NCBI RefSeq assembly: GCF_036373705.1
Contig: NC_089852.1
Span: forward strand, 1,272,501-1,336,500
Source of the DNA: Amia ocellicauda
Taxonomy: Eukaryota; Chordata; Actinopteri; Amiiformes; Amiidae
DNA: 64,000 nucleotides
Reading direction: 5' to 3'
The notes beneath the pieces were generated by a model. The model had not been told where the DNA came from, made no database searches, and saw only the letters and a list, made by a program, of their open reading frames with translations. Made by a program: the position numbers and the translations under genes. Shown in pieces: positions 13,113 through 33,877 of the stretch. Position 1 is the first letter of the stretch, and every line of letters starts with the position of its first letter.

Positions 13113-14878
13113 ATGCACCCTGTCCCCTGGGACCCTGCCTCACTGTCCATCAGTGTGGCTCTACCGCTGCGAGTCCTGCAGTGGCTGATCTCTGTGGCAA
13201 TGCCTGTGATTAGCTTCACAAGAAGAAGAGGAAGATGATAAGAAAGATGAAGATAAGAGCAGAGGGGGGAGGAGGAAAATGGAAAACCTAAAACGAAGCC
13301 AGCGGGCTCGGTCCTGTCCTGTGTGTGTGTGTGTGTGTGCGTGCTTGTGTGTACAAGTATGTACATGTGTGAGAGCATGCGTGTGCCTGCATGTGTGCGA
13401 GTGTTTGGCAACGTGGCAGGAACAGCTGATTGACAGCTGGCCCTGACCAATCAGGTCGAACTGGGTGGGGTCGAATTACCTGCCAGCTGGAGTGGGCTGG
13501 GCTGAGTGGGACCGACCAATCAGAGCCTTGCCACCACCTCCGTGACTGCCTAAACACTGATTGCACCACCAGAGAGGGAGAGAGGGAGAGGGAGAGGGGG
13601 TGCTGTTAGTGTGAACAATCAAGTTGAGTGTTGCCGGTGGCTCCAGCTGCCCCGAGGGTTAATTTCCTCCCCGTTTTACCGTCAAACAAAACACAGACTC
13701 AATAACGGCCATAGATACATATTTAATGTCTATCTGAGCAGTGAGTAAAGGAAATTATATTTAAACTGCTCCATTGGCTTGGTGTCATGTGACCCTGATC
13801 TCATTAAGTAAGACCTCTTATTCTTTGTATTATTCTGTCTTGCAGTCTCTGTCTATCTATGTATCTGTCTATCATCAGCCCATATCGATCCACTTTGATC
13901 TACAGCTTCCCTTTTCCACGTCACTCCAGCAAAGTTTATGATTTCATCTTCCCATGTTCAGTGTGGTCCTTTTCTAGGGCGTGTGTGCATGTGTGTGTGC
14001 TCAGGTGTGTGGTAGGAAGAGTGTCCAGGGTTTCTACACTACAACACAAAGATGTCCCCAGGGTTGTGGCCCCTGTGCTGAGTATCAGTGCGCTGCTAGC
14101 CACCGTGAGACCTGGCTGACTCGGCGCTTCCTGTGCGTCGGGCAGGCTGTGGTAAGAGTTTCTCTTGAATTCCTGCCTCACTCTGCTCTTCAAGGCAGCA
14201 CCGCACAGCACGGAAGTGGAAGTGGAGGCGGGCTGCCGCTGTGGGGTGTGTGCTGCAACTGTGGCCAGTCAGACCTTTGTCTCGGGGCACAGGCAGACAC
14301 ACACACACCATCGCGCACGTACAGGGATGCAAAAACACACAGACACAGGTGATTTCACACAAGCACGCATGTACATACACCCTCCCACGCATGCCCTGAG
14401 ATGCACACGCACACACGAACGCACACATACACAGAGGTGCACTGGCACACACAGCTCCTGGTACTGTCCAATGTCCTGCACACTGAGCTGATCTCTGAGG
14501 TTGACACTCTGTAAGCTGTACAAAACACACCACAGGCTTACAGCAGAGGGATGTCTGGGGTCTGTCTCTGTGCCTCTGTGTGTCTCTGTGCCTCCGTGTC
14601 TGCCTCTATGCGTCTCTGTGTGTCACGTGACCCTGGTTCAGAGAGTACAAGTGGTCAGTGGAAGTGCTTTGCAAAGGAAGTGCTTTTTCACACCACAAAG
14701 ATCATCTTAAAATGTGAGACATCACAGGGGGAGAGAAAAACGGAGGATGTCAAAGCACCACAGTACTTTAGTGAGCTCTGTGTGTGTGTGTTACAGTCTC
14801 ACTGTGTATGTGTGTGTGTTACAGTCTCTGTATTAAGTCTCTGTGTGTCTCTGCGCAGGAGCCGGAGGTCAGATCATC

Positions 14879-23971
<9,093 letters not shown>

Positions 23972-24290
23972 TGGGCGGGGCCTGCGGGAGCCCCACCCGG
24001 CTCTCATCCTGCCCCACCCATCCAGGGCCTCCCCTGGCCCGGCTCGGTCTGCCCTCAGTGGGCCGGGCCTGTCCCGAGACATTCCCCCGCGGCGCAGAGG
24101 CAGCGGCGTGAGAGGGGCAGGGGCGCGGGGTGAGCATGGCGTTGGGGTGACAGTCCAGTTACACAGCAGTTTTAGGGTGGGGGGGTGGGAGTGTGAGGCG
24201 CGATGTGTTGTAGGTGATCGATAGTCTTTTATTCGTTAAGATCAACTTTTAAATAAACTTTAAATAAAATTGTATGATAATAAATTAAAC
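23972..24290 (+). terminator. PRKCD: PRKCD 3-prime UTR and poly(A) signals
   Basis: After the TGA at 23969-23971 the sequence stays GC-rich, then turns AT-rich with three AATAAA hexamers clustered at about 24252, 24263 and 24279. These would place the transcript end near 24290-24310. Confidence 0.65.
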
Positions 24291-26004
24291 TTGTGGGTGA
24301 ACTGTACTGTAACAATGTGATTGTAAGATATCGGTTCCTTCGTGTCGTGGCTCACTCTGGGGGTGCAGGGTCTGCGGGTGGGGTCAGGTGCTTCACTGCA
24401 TCTACACTGCTGTTGGCTCGGGGTGGGAGAAGGCACCCACACACACACACACACGCGCACACACACATGCACACACTTTCAGATGTTCTTCTCCAGAGCA
24501 GCAGTTTTGTCCCCTCTCTCCAAAGTGACTTTTATTTCCAAACCTGTGTGTAATACAATATTTATATATATAAATCCTAATTATAGCTCTGCATGCTCTT
24601 CATTGCCGAGGCGGTGTGTGTTTTAATTGTAGTTAAATAAATTCATGAGTAAAACATTATCCCCTTTCCGGGCTCTCGGACCCACTGTGCTCTGGACAGG
24701 GACTGAGGGACACCACAGGGGACAAACCCGCGGCACCGCAGTCTGAGCGCCCTGGTGTGGCTGGCATGGGTGCGTGTGTGTGTAAGAGCCCAGTGTCGTG
24801 TTAGTGAGTGAAAGTCTGCGTGTGTATGTGTGACTCGGCCCGGCGTCGTGTGTCAGTACAGCACAGTGCACCTCTGGGTGCCAGTAGCACCCCCCCACAC
24901 CACACGCTTACATGTAAACATACGCTTACTGACACACGGCCTGTCACTTTGGGATCTTCTGTCGGGCTGCTGCCACACCCCCACTGTGGAGAGGTGGCTG
25001 TCCGGGGGTGGGGGTGGCGGCTGTGCGCTGCGCATGTCGGTCGAGTGTGAAATCGGCGTGACTTTACTTGAATATAGTTATTTAATTAAAATATATTAAA
25101 AACGATACAGATTAAATACACAGAAATAAATACGCAGTAAGGTGCTGTATATATATATTGCTCTTAACAGATCTATCACTGAGTTCAGGATGTGCTTTTT
25201 TACTGTCATCACCCATTACACCTTAATAAACCATCTTCCCAATGACTGCCTGTGGCTCTGTGTTCCAGGACTCCCTCTCTGCTTAATTGGTATAATTAAC
25301 TACAGGACAGATGGAGTGGTTGAATGGGACACTTCTCTCCAGACAGCATATCTTAAGACGTCTATCATTAAATACATTTACAACAAAAAAGTTTAATTAA
25401 AATGATTTTTCGTAACTGAAAAGCAGGAGCCCCCGCCGCCCCCCGGCTGCAAGGATGTGTCATTGCACACAGAAAGGGACCGGCCCCTGTGGGAGCTGAT
25501 TAACTGCCCCCTCTAGCGGAGGACAAGTGGCAGTACAACACTGGATACACAAAACATCATTGCAAATAATACGTCACACAGGCACTAGAGTTTATTCCAC
25601 AGCCCCCAAAAAACACATTAATTTATACTAAACACATGCCTATAAACATCTTCACATGAACGAGAAACAGCGTGCTGTGAGGTTTAAAACAAAATACAAA
25701 CATGTTCAATGGTTTCATTAAAAAACACACATCACCATCAAATCCCACGCAAAACTCGCAGTACTATTTAATGGATATGTAATTCTTGCACAAAGCGCCC
25801 TGTGAAGAGAGTGGGCTGTGCGACGTACCTGCGGACAGATGTCACCAGCGAAGAATGTGAAACAAATGCCATATGGACATTAAAATAATAACAAACATTA
25901 AAAACAACTACAGTCCAGAACTTACCGTCATTACACGTCCAAGGTCCGTTTCACCCTAGAGATGTCCTGTCAGGGTGTACAGAACCGTGTTCACGAGTAT
26001 AACT

Positions 26005-26215
26005 ATGTGGCAGTGCAGGACTCGGGAGTGGAGGGGCCTGGATTCAGTCCCAGGTGGGGACACTGCTGTTGTACCCTTGAGCAAGATACTTTACCTAGAT
26101 TGCTCCAGTAAATGCCCAGCTGTATAAATGTGTACAAAGGTAAAAATAATGTGATGTTGTAACAATTGTAAGTCCCTGGATAAGGGTGTCTGCTAAGAAA
26201 TCAGATAATAATTAA
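26005..26215 (+). mobile_element. tRNA-derived SINE, diverged
   Basis: The head has a degenerate Pol III B box (GGATTCAGTCCC). It is followed by the body words CCTTGAGCAAGATACTTTACC, TAGATTGCTCCAGTAAATG and CAGCTGTATAAATG, and by a tail close to GTAAGTCCCTGGATAAGGGTGTCTGCTAAG. The same body and tail occur at 29620-29812, 31966-32072 and 53098-53302. Confidence 0.75.
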
Positions 26216-26298
26216 TTAATACAGTCCTGCCCTTGAACATTGGTGTGTCCATCCGTAATTCCATGTAATTGGACTTGTTTGCACTTTATATTGTGCTT

Positions 26299-27199
26299 AT
26301 ACAACGATCAGCCATAACATTATGACCTGACAGGTGAAGTGAATAACACTGATAATCTCGTTATCATGGCACCTGTCAGTGGGTGGGATATATTAGGCAG
26401 CAAGTGAACATTTTGTCCTCAAAGTTGATGTGTTAGAAGCAGGAAAAATGGGCAGCGTAAGGATCTGAGCGACTTTGACAAGGGCCAGATTGTGATGGCT
26501 AGACGACTGGGTCAGAGCATCTCCAAAACTGCAGCTCTTGTGGGGTGTTCCCAGTCTGCAGTGGTCAGTACCTATCAAAAGTGTCCAAGGAAGGAAAAGC
26601 GGTGAACCGGCGACAGGGTCATGGTTGGCCAAGGCTCACTGATGCACGTGGGGAGCGAAGGCTGGCCCGTGTGGTCCGATCCAACAGACGAGCTACTGTA
26701 GCTCAAATTGCTGAAAAAGTGAATGCTGGTTCTGAGAGAAAGGTATCAGAACACACAGTGCGTCGCAGTTTGTTTGCGTATGGGGCTGCGTAGCCGCAGA
26801 CCAGTCAGGGTGCCCATGCTGACCCCTGTCCACTGCCGAAAGCACCTACAATGGGTACGTGAGCATCAGAACTGGACCACGGAGCAATGGAAGAAGGTGG
26901 CCTGGTCTGATGAATCACGGGTTCAAGGTGTTGACTTGGCCTCCAAATTCCCCAGATCTCAATCCAATCGAGCATCTGTGGGATGTGCTGGACAAACAAG
27001 TCCGATCCATGGAGGCCCCACCTCGCAACTTACAGGACTTTAAGGATCTGCTGCTAACGTCTTGGTGCCAGATACCACAGCACACCTTCAGAGGTCTAGT
27101 GGAGTCCATGCCTCGACGGGTCAGGGCTGTTTTGGTGGCAAAAGGGGGACCTACACAATATTAGGCAGGTGGTCATAATGTTATGGCTGATTGGTGTAT
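26299..27199 (+). mobile_element. Decayed Tc1-like transposon, internally deleted
   Basis: Ends are inverted repeats: left TACAACGATCAGCCATAACATTATGACC, right its near-complement GGTCATAATGTTATGGCTGATTGGTGTA, with TA at the edges. Interior fragments in shifting frames match a Tc1 transposase: a helix-turn-helix start (GSVRI..ATLTRAR), the first catalytic Asp in WSDES, then SPDLNPIEHLWDVLDKQVRS with the last Glu. About 100 residues containing the second catalytic Asp are missing between WSDES and LTWPPNSPDLNP, and there are frameshifts. The copy is dead but retains both ends. Confidence 0.85.
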
Positions 27200-27682
27200 T
27201 TGTGCCATGGATAAGAACGTCTGCCAAGAAATAAAATGTAATATAATAATAAGTTGTCTAACCAATCACATTCTCGCTTGCAGCCGCATCATCATGAAGC
27301 ATTGCGTCATCAACAAACTGGCGTCCCAAACTGGTGTCTACTCACGATCCTTTTATATTTCATGAAAAAACAAATACCAGGACGCGTTAAAATATAGCAC
27401 AGTGTCTGAAAACCTTGAGAAATCCAACACCAAGCCGTTTAACAGGTGAGTTCGTTAAATACACAATTTATTTAAGATAATTATAATAAATAATAATTTA
27501 GTATGGTGGCCCTGAAGTGCAACTGCTGAAAAAATAAATCAGCTGCTGCAGCATTTTCAGAATCAATTACGGAGAGGGAGGAACATTGTAAATATATTTG
27601 ACTGACGCCATTGGACAGCAAGCAAGTCACGTGGGCCCAGCAGCTTCTGAGAAACGGCGCCAACTGCGCAGAGCGCGAAGTA

Positions 27683-27955
27683 TCATATTAATATTGCTGT
27701 GTCTTCTGCTCTCTGTCCACTGTGGTGTCATATTAATATTGCTGTGTCTTCTGCTCTCTGTCCACTGTGGTGTCACATTAATATTGCTGTGTCTTCTGCT
27801 CTCTGTCCACTGTGGTGTCATATTAATATTGCTGTGTCTTCTGCTCTCTGTCCACTGTGGTGTCATATTAATATTGCTGTGTCTTCTGCTCTCTGTCCAC
27901 TGTGGTGTCACATTAATATTGCTGTGTCTTCTGCTCTCTGTCCACTGTGGTGACA
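27683..27955. repeat. 45-bp tandem repeat, six copies
   Basis: The unit ATTAATATTGCTGTGTCTTCTGCTCTCTGTCCACTGTGGTGTCA repeats with exact 45-bp spacing (marker ATTGCTGTG at 27693, 27738 and onward) and only CATATT/CACATT variation. Because 45 is a multiple of three, several frames stay open across it; there is no flanking coding signal. Confidence 0.9.
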
Positions 27956-28563
27956 CATTAAGAGTTATAGGGCTGTCGTAACATGTATTAGTATTAATGA
28001 AAGCTTAGGTAGGAGACAGAATGGGGGTTAAAGTAGCAGGGCCACCGTACTTCAGAAATAATGAACAGCTGTACGAATGCGGGGGAGGGAGGTATCACTG
28101 CAACATTGCGTTTCTGCATCTATTCTGCGCCACGTGTGTGAAGAGTTGACAACACGGCTTAAATGACTCTTCCTACATAGACATGTTTGCTATCCAACCG
28201 CATGGAAATGTATAATGATAGTAATAAATTGCTTTATTAAGGTTATGTGGTTACTTAGACTTTAACCTCAGTGACAGAACAGGGAAACACATGTAAAACA
28301 CATGATTAACTCTCAAGTATGTTTATATTAGCGGCTGTCTGTGTATGTAAAGCATATTTAATTATCTCTCTCCCGTTCAAATGCAAACTGATTTTATCGG
28401 CATGACGATAATCCTTGTTGTTGACAAAGGACTGTGCAAAACCACGATTATGGCCCCGTCCGCCCCCGTATAAACATGATATTATAATCTATAGCTACAG
28501 ACCAGAGACAATGCAACCCCCCAGATCGCTGTCTTTCTACTTTATATACCCCCCCCTCTCTCC

Positions 28564-28565
<2 letters not shown>

Positions 28566-28634
<69 letters not shown>
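28566..28634. repeat. (CT)n microsatellite upstream of the coiled-coil gene
   Basis: About 70 bp of pure CT dinucleotides. It lies about 350 bp before the inferred start codon of the next gene and may be in its promoter region. Confidence 0.9.
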
Positions 28635-28637
<3 letters not shown>

Positions 28638-28984
28638 CCCCCACACACACAATGGGGTCGGTTTCCCGAGCAACCTGTCCACTTCTGCAGAAATACAGGG
28701 CGAGTGGAGTCGGAAATCTCTCTCCCTCTCTGTCCATCTTCCGATCCGCTTCTCTTTCTCGTTGTCTTCGTTTCTGGTCATTTTCTTGAACGCGAACAAA
28801 AACGATGGGGAAAATGAAGTAAAACGAAGCTGAAGGTAAAGTCGAGTAAATGTCATTATTGTTTTAATTATTATTATTACTACGACACACACACTTCTCT
28901 CTCTCTCTCTTTCTCTCGTTCTCGTTTCAGAAAAAGAAAAGTATCGAGTCACTCCTTTTGCCAAACACTGTCGTGACCGTCAAC

Positions 28985-31169
28985 ATGCGACTCCGTAAGA
29001 ATGTTTACTTATTTAGTTAGTTAATTGGTTAATTAGTGTTTATTTGCTTGCTATTGAACTCTCCCGCGGTTTGAGAGATCAGTAATCTGTATGTATGTAT
29101 GTATGCATATATGTATGTATATATGTATTAGCAATGCTCTCACCCAGGGAGACTTACAGTTTTCACAAGAAGCACTTCAAACCATTATACATCCAGCCCG
29201 TGCAGAACAATCGCACACATCTTGGTGCAGATGAGCTGACAGCGCTGTGCCAGGGTGGCGGGTTGAAGTTTGTGAAGTGATGCAAGTGTTAAAAACACAT
29301 CAGTCATCAGCAGCAGATCAGTTCAGAGAGAGTAAGAGCCACAGTGCTGAGCTGTGCAGGAGGTCAGAGGTCACAGATGGCTGCTCTCAGGGTGTATGTA
29401 TCAATGAATGTGGTATGTATGTGTGAATGATTGTCTCTCTCTCTCAGCCGGGGTGTCTCTGCCCAGCACGCCCGTGTGTGGGGCGGTGTTCTGCACAGCT
29501 CCCCCTCAGCGGCGCCGGTACCTGGTCACCCCCCTGGCATTGCCGTTCGTCTGTCCGGCCAGTGTCCCTCTGTCGGTCAGCCAGGTGAGCCGGGCTCAGC
29601 TCTTCTGATCAGTGTGTCATTCAATCACTTATCACTTAGCTCTTATCCAGGGCGACTTACATTTGTACCCATTTATACAGCTGGGCATTTCACTGGAGCA
29701 ATCTAGGTGAAGTACCTGCTCATGGGTACAACAGCACTGCCCCACCCACAACCTTCCAGTTATGAGTCCAGAGCCCTAACCACTACTCCACAGTGCTGGA
29801 GCACTACACATAAGAAGAAAGTGTCCAATCAAGAGGAGCCCATTCGCCCCATCGTGCTCGTTTGGTGTCCATTAATAACTAAGTGATCAAGGATCCTATC
29901 CAGTCTGTTTTTGAATGTTCCCAAATTGTCTCTTCAGCCACATCGCTGGGGAGTTTGTTCAGATTGTGATGCCTCTCTGTGTGAAGAAGTGTCTCCTGTT
30001 TTCTGTCTTGAATGCCTTGAAGCCTGTTCATCTGCTTCTGACTGAAAGCATCTGTCTCTGTCCCCCCCACAGTGCGGCCCCCGAGTTGACCCCCTGCACC
30101 CCCCCTCGTCACGGAGACGCACAGTCAGCCTGGAGACCCTGGCAGCGCACCACAACAACCAGCAGAGGACGCTGGTGATGCAGCAGAAGGAGTACTGCAG
30201 GTCAGGCAAGAGACACACACAGGACACACACTCACCCCCCCCCCCCATCTCTCTCTCTCTCTGCTATAATGTCTGTGTCTGTCTCTCCCTCTGTCTGTCT
30301 GCAGGTTTCACCAGGGCTGGCAGCGACCATTTTATGGCTCCCGTGCAGAGAAAGAGGAGTACAGGTACAGCACCTCATTACCTCATTACTTAACGGGATA
30401 ACGAACTGAAATAGGTCATAATGTGTGTGTGTCTTGCATGTTCTGTGATGGTTGTGTGTGTAATTGGGAGGGAGCGGTGACTGGGGTGGGGGGGGTATGT
30501 GGGTTGTATCCAATCTGTTAGTGACTGGCCGTCTCTCTCCAGGAAGGAAGTGCGGGAGCTGCTGAAGAGGCAGATGTTGGAGAAGTGGGAGGAGCAGAGA
30601 CACAGACTGGCCAATCGGGTGCAAGAGGCGGAGCCGATGTTTGAAGCGGACCGCCTGGCTCTGAGCCGCGAGATGGAGCAGAACCGGAGCCGAGCCCGGG
30701 CGCTCAGCCACTACAGGGACGAGAACAAGAGGGTAACCCAGACTCTGGACAGTGTTCATGTGAAATTCAATGGGCTGGGCATACTGTACACCATGGGCAC
30801 TACAGACTGCTGTACTGGACAGACTGGGCTGTACTGGTTCTGTACCTCCTGGACTGGGCTCTGCTCATTCACACTGGACTGCAGAATAAGGGGGTACAGA
30901 CCGGACTGGTTTAATAAATTATAAAATAACACTGCGATGAAGCTCAGTTCAATATGGGCTGCAGTACTGTACTCTGATACTCCCTCTCTCTTGCCCCTTT
31001 CCCTACCTCTCTTCCTCTTCCTCTCTCCTCCCTCTCTCTCCTTCCTCTCCTGTCGCAGCTGATGGAGGAGGTGTGGAGGGACAGGGCTGTGTGTCGCTCC
31101 CTGGAGGCTCTGAGGGAGAGAGAGCTGCTGCAGTACAACCCCCTGAACTGGAGCGGCACTCTCAAATAG
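28985..31169 (+). CDS. Uncharacterised basic coiled-coil protein
   Basis: Six exons join with matching phases: 28985-28994 (ATG CGA CTC C), 29448-29584, 30073-30200, 30305-30364, 30543-30732, 31059-31169, giving about 211 residues. All introns are GT-AG. The ATG has A at -3; a leader exon ending at 28835 (GAAG/GTAAAG) is possible, and the frame of exon 1 is open upstream to its acceptor at 28930, so an earlier start cannot be excluded. Residues 1-65 are Pro/Val-rich with an RRR cluster. From about residue 75 it is helical and charged (AHHNNQQRTLVMQQKEY, RKEVRELLKRQMLEKWEEQ, RRALxxY-like heptads), ending QYNPLNWSGTLK. No signal peptide, membrane segment or catalytic motif is seen. I do not recognise the family; it is intracellular by appearance. 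Two transposon fragments sit in its second long intron. Confidence 0.75.
29620..29812 (-). mobile_element. tRNA-derived SINE, reverse orientation
   Basis: Read on the minus strand it has GGTTAGGGCTCTGGACTCAT (A-box region), GTACCCATGAGCAGGTACTTC, then CCAGTGAAATGCCCAGCTGTATAAATGGG and GTAAGTCGCCCTGGATAAGAG. It lies in an intron of the coiled-coil gene. Confidence 0.8.
29816..30020 (-). mobile_element. LINE 3-prime end fragment (same family as 51235-53475)
   Basis: Minus-strand words AATGTTCCC..., GGATCCTTGATCACTTAG, TTATTAATGGACACCAAACGAGCACGATGGGGCGAATGGGCTCCTC and GACACTTTCTTCTTATG match the 3-prime end of the LINE at 53281-53475 in order. It is 5-prime truncated. It sits next to the SINE in the same intron. 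Confidence 0.8.
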
Positions 31170-33312
31170 GCCCCAACTACACAACTACTACACACACAAC
31201 TACACACACACACAAACACAACTACTACACACAAACACAACTACTCACCACTGCATATAACTACAGAGCTGCACACAGTCATACACAACTATTTCCACCA
31301 ACTTCTGTCATCCAACGAAGATGCTTTTCCTGATAAACAAATAAACAATATAATGACACTAATAGCAGATTTATATTTGTAACCTTTGGCAGCACCTTGG
31401 TGTGAATGCGTTCGTAATAATCACTGGGGAGAAAAACACAGAGACAGACAAGTGAAACGCTGACAAGCGAGTGAAGCTTCTCGGCTGCTCTTTATTGTGG
31501 CGACAGTTCTCCGCGTCTCCAGGCGACGCGGCCCGCTCGTTCACACTGTGACTGATGTACAGGTAAGAGGACAGCATGTGACACAGGCAGGGGACACAGC
31601 GAGCAGCGACACAGGGACTGTCCAGTCACTACGACCCCCTCATCCTCTATATGTATATAGAACTTAAAATCAGTAGTGCTTCAGTACCTGGAATTATTTA
31701 CGTACATATGATTTTAAGTTTAATTAAGCTAATTTGTTCCATTCAATAAACGACACCTGGGCAGTGCCCCCCACCCCTCTCTCCTGAAAGGATGAAACAG
31801 CAGCAGCGTCCTCAACACAAAATACATGAGACATGAAGGAAGTCAATTGATATCTTGAAGGAGAGCTTGGGACTGGGGCTGCAAACTGGCACAGGGTGGA
31901 CAGCGGATTCAGACCAGGGTGTGACGGTTTGACACGGGTACAAAACCTGAGGATGGACAGAGGGACAGACCAAGGTACTTCACTTAGATTGCACCAGTAA
32001 AATGCCCAGCTGTATAAATGGATACAAATGTAAGTCGCCCTGGATAAGAGCGTCTGCTAAATGACAAAATGTAAATTGACAGACAGACATACAGAGGGAC
32101 AGACCGACAGATGGATGGACAGAGGGACAGAGGGACAGACCGACAGACAGACAGCTTTAAAATTACTGTGGTGGAAAAAAGTTTTGGAGTCGGGAGTCCT
32201 AATCAGAATTGATTACGTGCACGGGAGGAAGAGCGCAACACAGAACTCAAAGGATTTTAGGCCAGCATGACATTGTTCCCCAAAAGTTTTAAGACAGAAC
32301 AAAGTTTTTATACCCCCTCTGGGACATACGCCCAAGGGGCCTTAACATATTATAATCAGTGTCTGAATGGTCATTTCTAATAAGTAGCAGTGATTTCATT
32401 GGAATTCTAAACTAAGACTTCCCATCTCATTAATATTATAATCATTACTCATGAATAATAATCATTAACCTCTACATTGCCACTTGCATTGGAAGGTGAT
32501 TTGCAGATAATACGTTGCAAGAAAGGAATGTGAGCTGCTGATAACGAAGTTAGGAGTAACTGCACACCAAGGACAAAGGCAGGATAGGATGTTAATATTT
32601 GCCCCCACATTACTTAAGCACAGTGAGAATAAACCCCCCTGCACGGCAATTCTACCATGTCCTGAAGGTCCAGGTCGGCAAGCTCCGGATGCCACCATGG
32701 AGGTGAAGGGGCAGTGTCTCACCATCACCAGGTAACCGATCACTCCAGATGCTGCGACCTCTCCCGCTGTGATGCCCGCAGGCTGTTGGACTCGAGTGTC
32801 AGGCCTCAGTTGGATTGCCGGAGGAGCGGCGAGACCCCCACACCACTGCCAGCACCCCCTCTTCCTGTTCCTCGTCTCCCAAGTACTGCAGCACGCCTCT
32901 AGTCCAGCTCAGTCCTCACTCACCACCAGCAGGGCTCTCGGCTGGCTTCGGCTGAGGACAGACCCTGGAAGCCTCCGACGGCAGTTGCAGTGCGTCGCGC
33001 CATGCTGCATAGGGCATCCCTGACAACCCTTCCTGACACCCCTGTGCACTGGGAAGGGCACGCTCAGCCCCCATTGGTCTTCAGAGAGAGAGAGAGAAGG
33101 AGAAACCCCTCCTGTTCACATATTCCCCTACTCCTATCCTTTCGAGACGTTTCCTTGTGTCAGACCGAAGAGGGCAGGTATTGCAGAGTATGGGGGTTTG
33201 TCTATTAGAATAACAGTGTTAAACCCGACCCGATGAGTGGCTCTTGTGTCTGAGGGGCTCCTTCTGAACTTTTCTCCCTGGGAAAACCCTCAGTTGTATT
33301 ATAATAATAATA

Positions 33313-33397
<85 letters not shown>

Positions 33398-33593
33398 TTA
33401 TTTTGTGGCCCATCCCGGTCTACTCCAGTCCAATCCAGCCCAAATCAGTCCAGTCCACTAATGACTGATACTGGTTAATAACTATTACTAGCCAGTTACC
33501 AGTACTGATAAATTACTATTAAAGACACAACAGGTATTTACACACACAACAAAATATATCAACAACACGTACACAAATCTCCCGCAAAATATG
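31170..33593. other. Intergenic region between coiled-coil gene and ITIH
   Basis: AATAAA-like hexamers near 31338-31348 probably end the coiled-coil transcript. The rest has a head-truncated SINE (31966-32072), GACAGACAGAGGGA repeats (32078-32150), a composite (ATT)n(AGT)n array (33300-33400) and no supportable exon. Confidence 0.55.
31966..32072 (+). mobile_element. SINE 3-prime portion
   Basis: Begins AAGGTACTTCACTTAGATTGC and runs through CCAGCTGTATAAATGGATACAAATGTAAGTCGCCCTGGATAAGAGCGTCTGCTAAATGAC, the most intact copy of the shared fish SINE tail here. The tRNA-like head is missing. Confidence 0.8.
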
Positions 33594-33678
33594 TTTATTT
33601 GTTTTTCCCCATTATATTGCTAATTACATTTTTTCAGTCACCCAGATGTATTTCTCCCTCCAATGCCAAGTTAAACAC

Positions 33679-33733
<55 letters not shown>

Positions 33734-33772
33734 GTACTAGTAGTCATAGTAGTAGTAGTAGTAGTAGTAGTA
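33300..33772. repeat. Paired composite (ATT)n(AGT)n microsatellites
   Basis: Two arrays with the same composition and order, an ATT/TTA run followed by an AGT run, occur at about 33300-33400 and 33680-33772, separated by about 280 bp of ordinary sequence. The first overlaps nothing; the second ends 105 bp before the ITIH stop codon. Confidence 0.85.
33594..33599 (-). terminator. ITIH3: Poly(A) signal of ITIH
   Basis: AATAAA on the minus strand, about 280 nt after the stop codon at 33878-33880. The 3-prime UTR would include the second composite trinucleotide repeat. Confidence 0.55.
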
Positions 33773-33877
33773 GGATTATATGAGTTAAAACTATGTAAGA
33801 CAGTCCCGGAGCTGTCAGGACAGCCCAGTCTCCAGTCAGGCAGTCAGTCGGGCAGCCCCCGGTTCAGAGGGGTCCTG

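Larger units (their letters stand above)
4691..14858 (+). other. PRKCD: Large first intron of PRKCD (inferred)
   Basis: Ten kilobases without a supportable exon. Contents include a TATG-type repeat (5979-6111), a hAT-type miniature element (9037-9365), an AT dinucleotide run (9537-9592), a perfect hairpin (13061-13112) and many CA/CT tracts. A moderately AT-rich, low-repeat stretch near 10080-10300 with several TTAAT, CAATTTAAAG and ATTGAGATTATGAG motifs looks like the kind of sequence that is often a conserved noncoding element, but that would need cross-species alignment. Confidence 0.5.
24310..28800. other. Intergenic region between PRKCD and the coiled-coil gene
   Basis: No gene is supportable here. 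Recognisable contents are a (CA)n near 24440, a SINE (26005-26215), a decayed Tc1 element (26299-27199), a 45-bp tandem repeat (27683-27955) and a 70-bp (CT)n tract (28566-28634). The remainder is AT-rich unique sequence. Confidence 0.6.

Noticed and set aside
32714..33208. Overlapping open frames of 62-84 codons
   Set aside because: No family motif, splice context or consistent phase; probably chance frames in GC-rich intergenic sequence.
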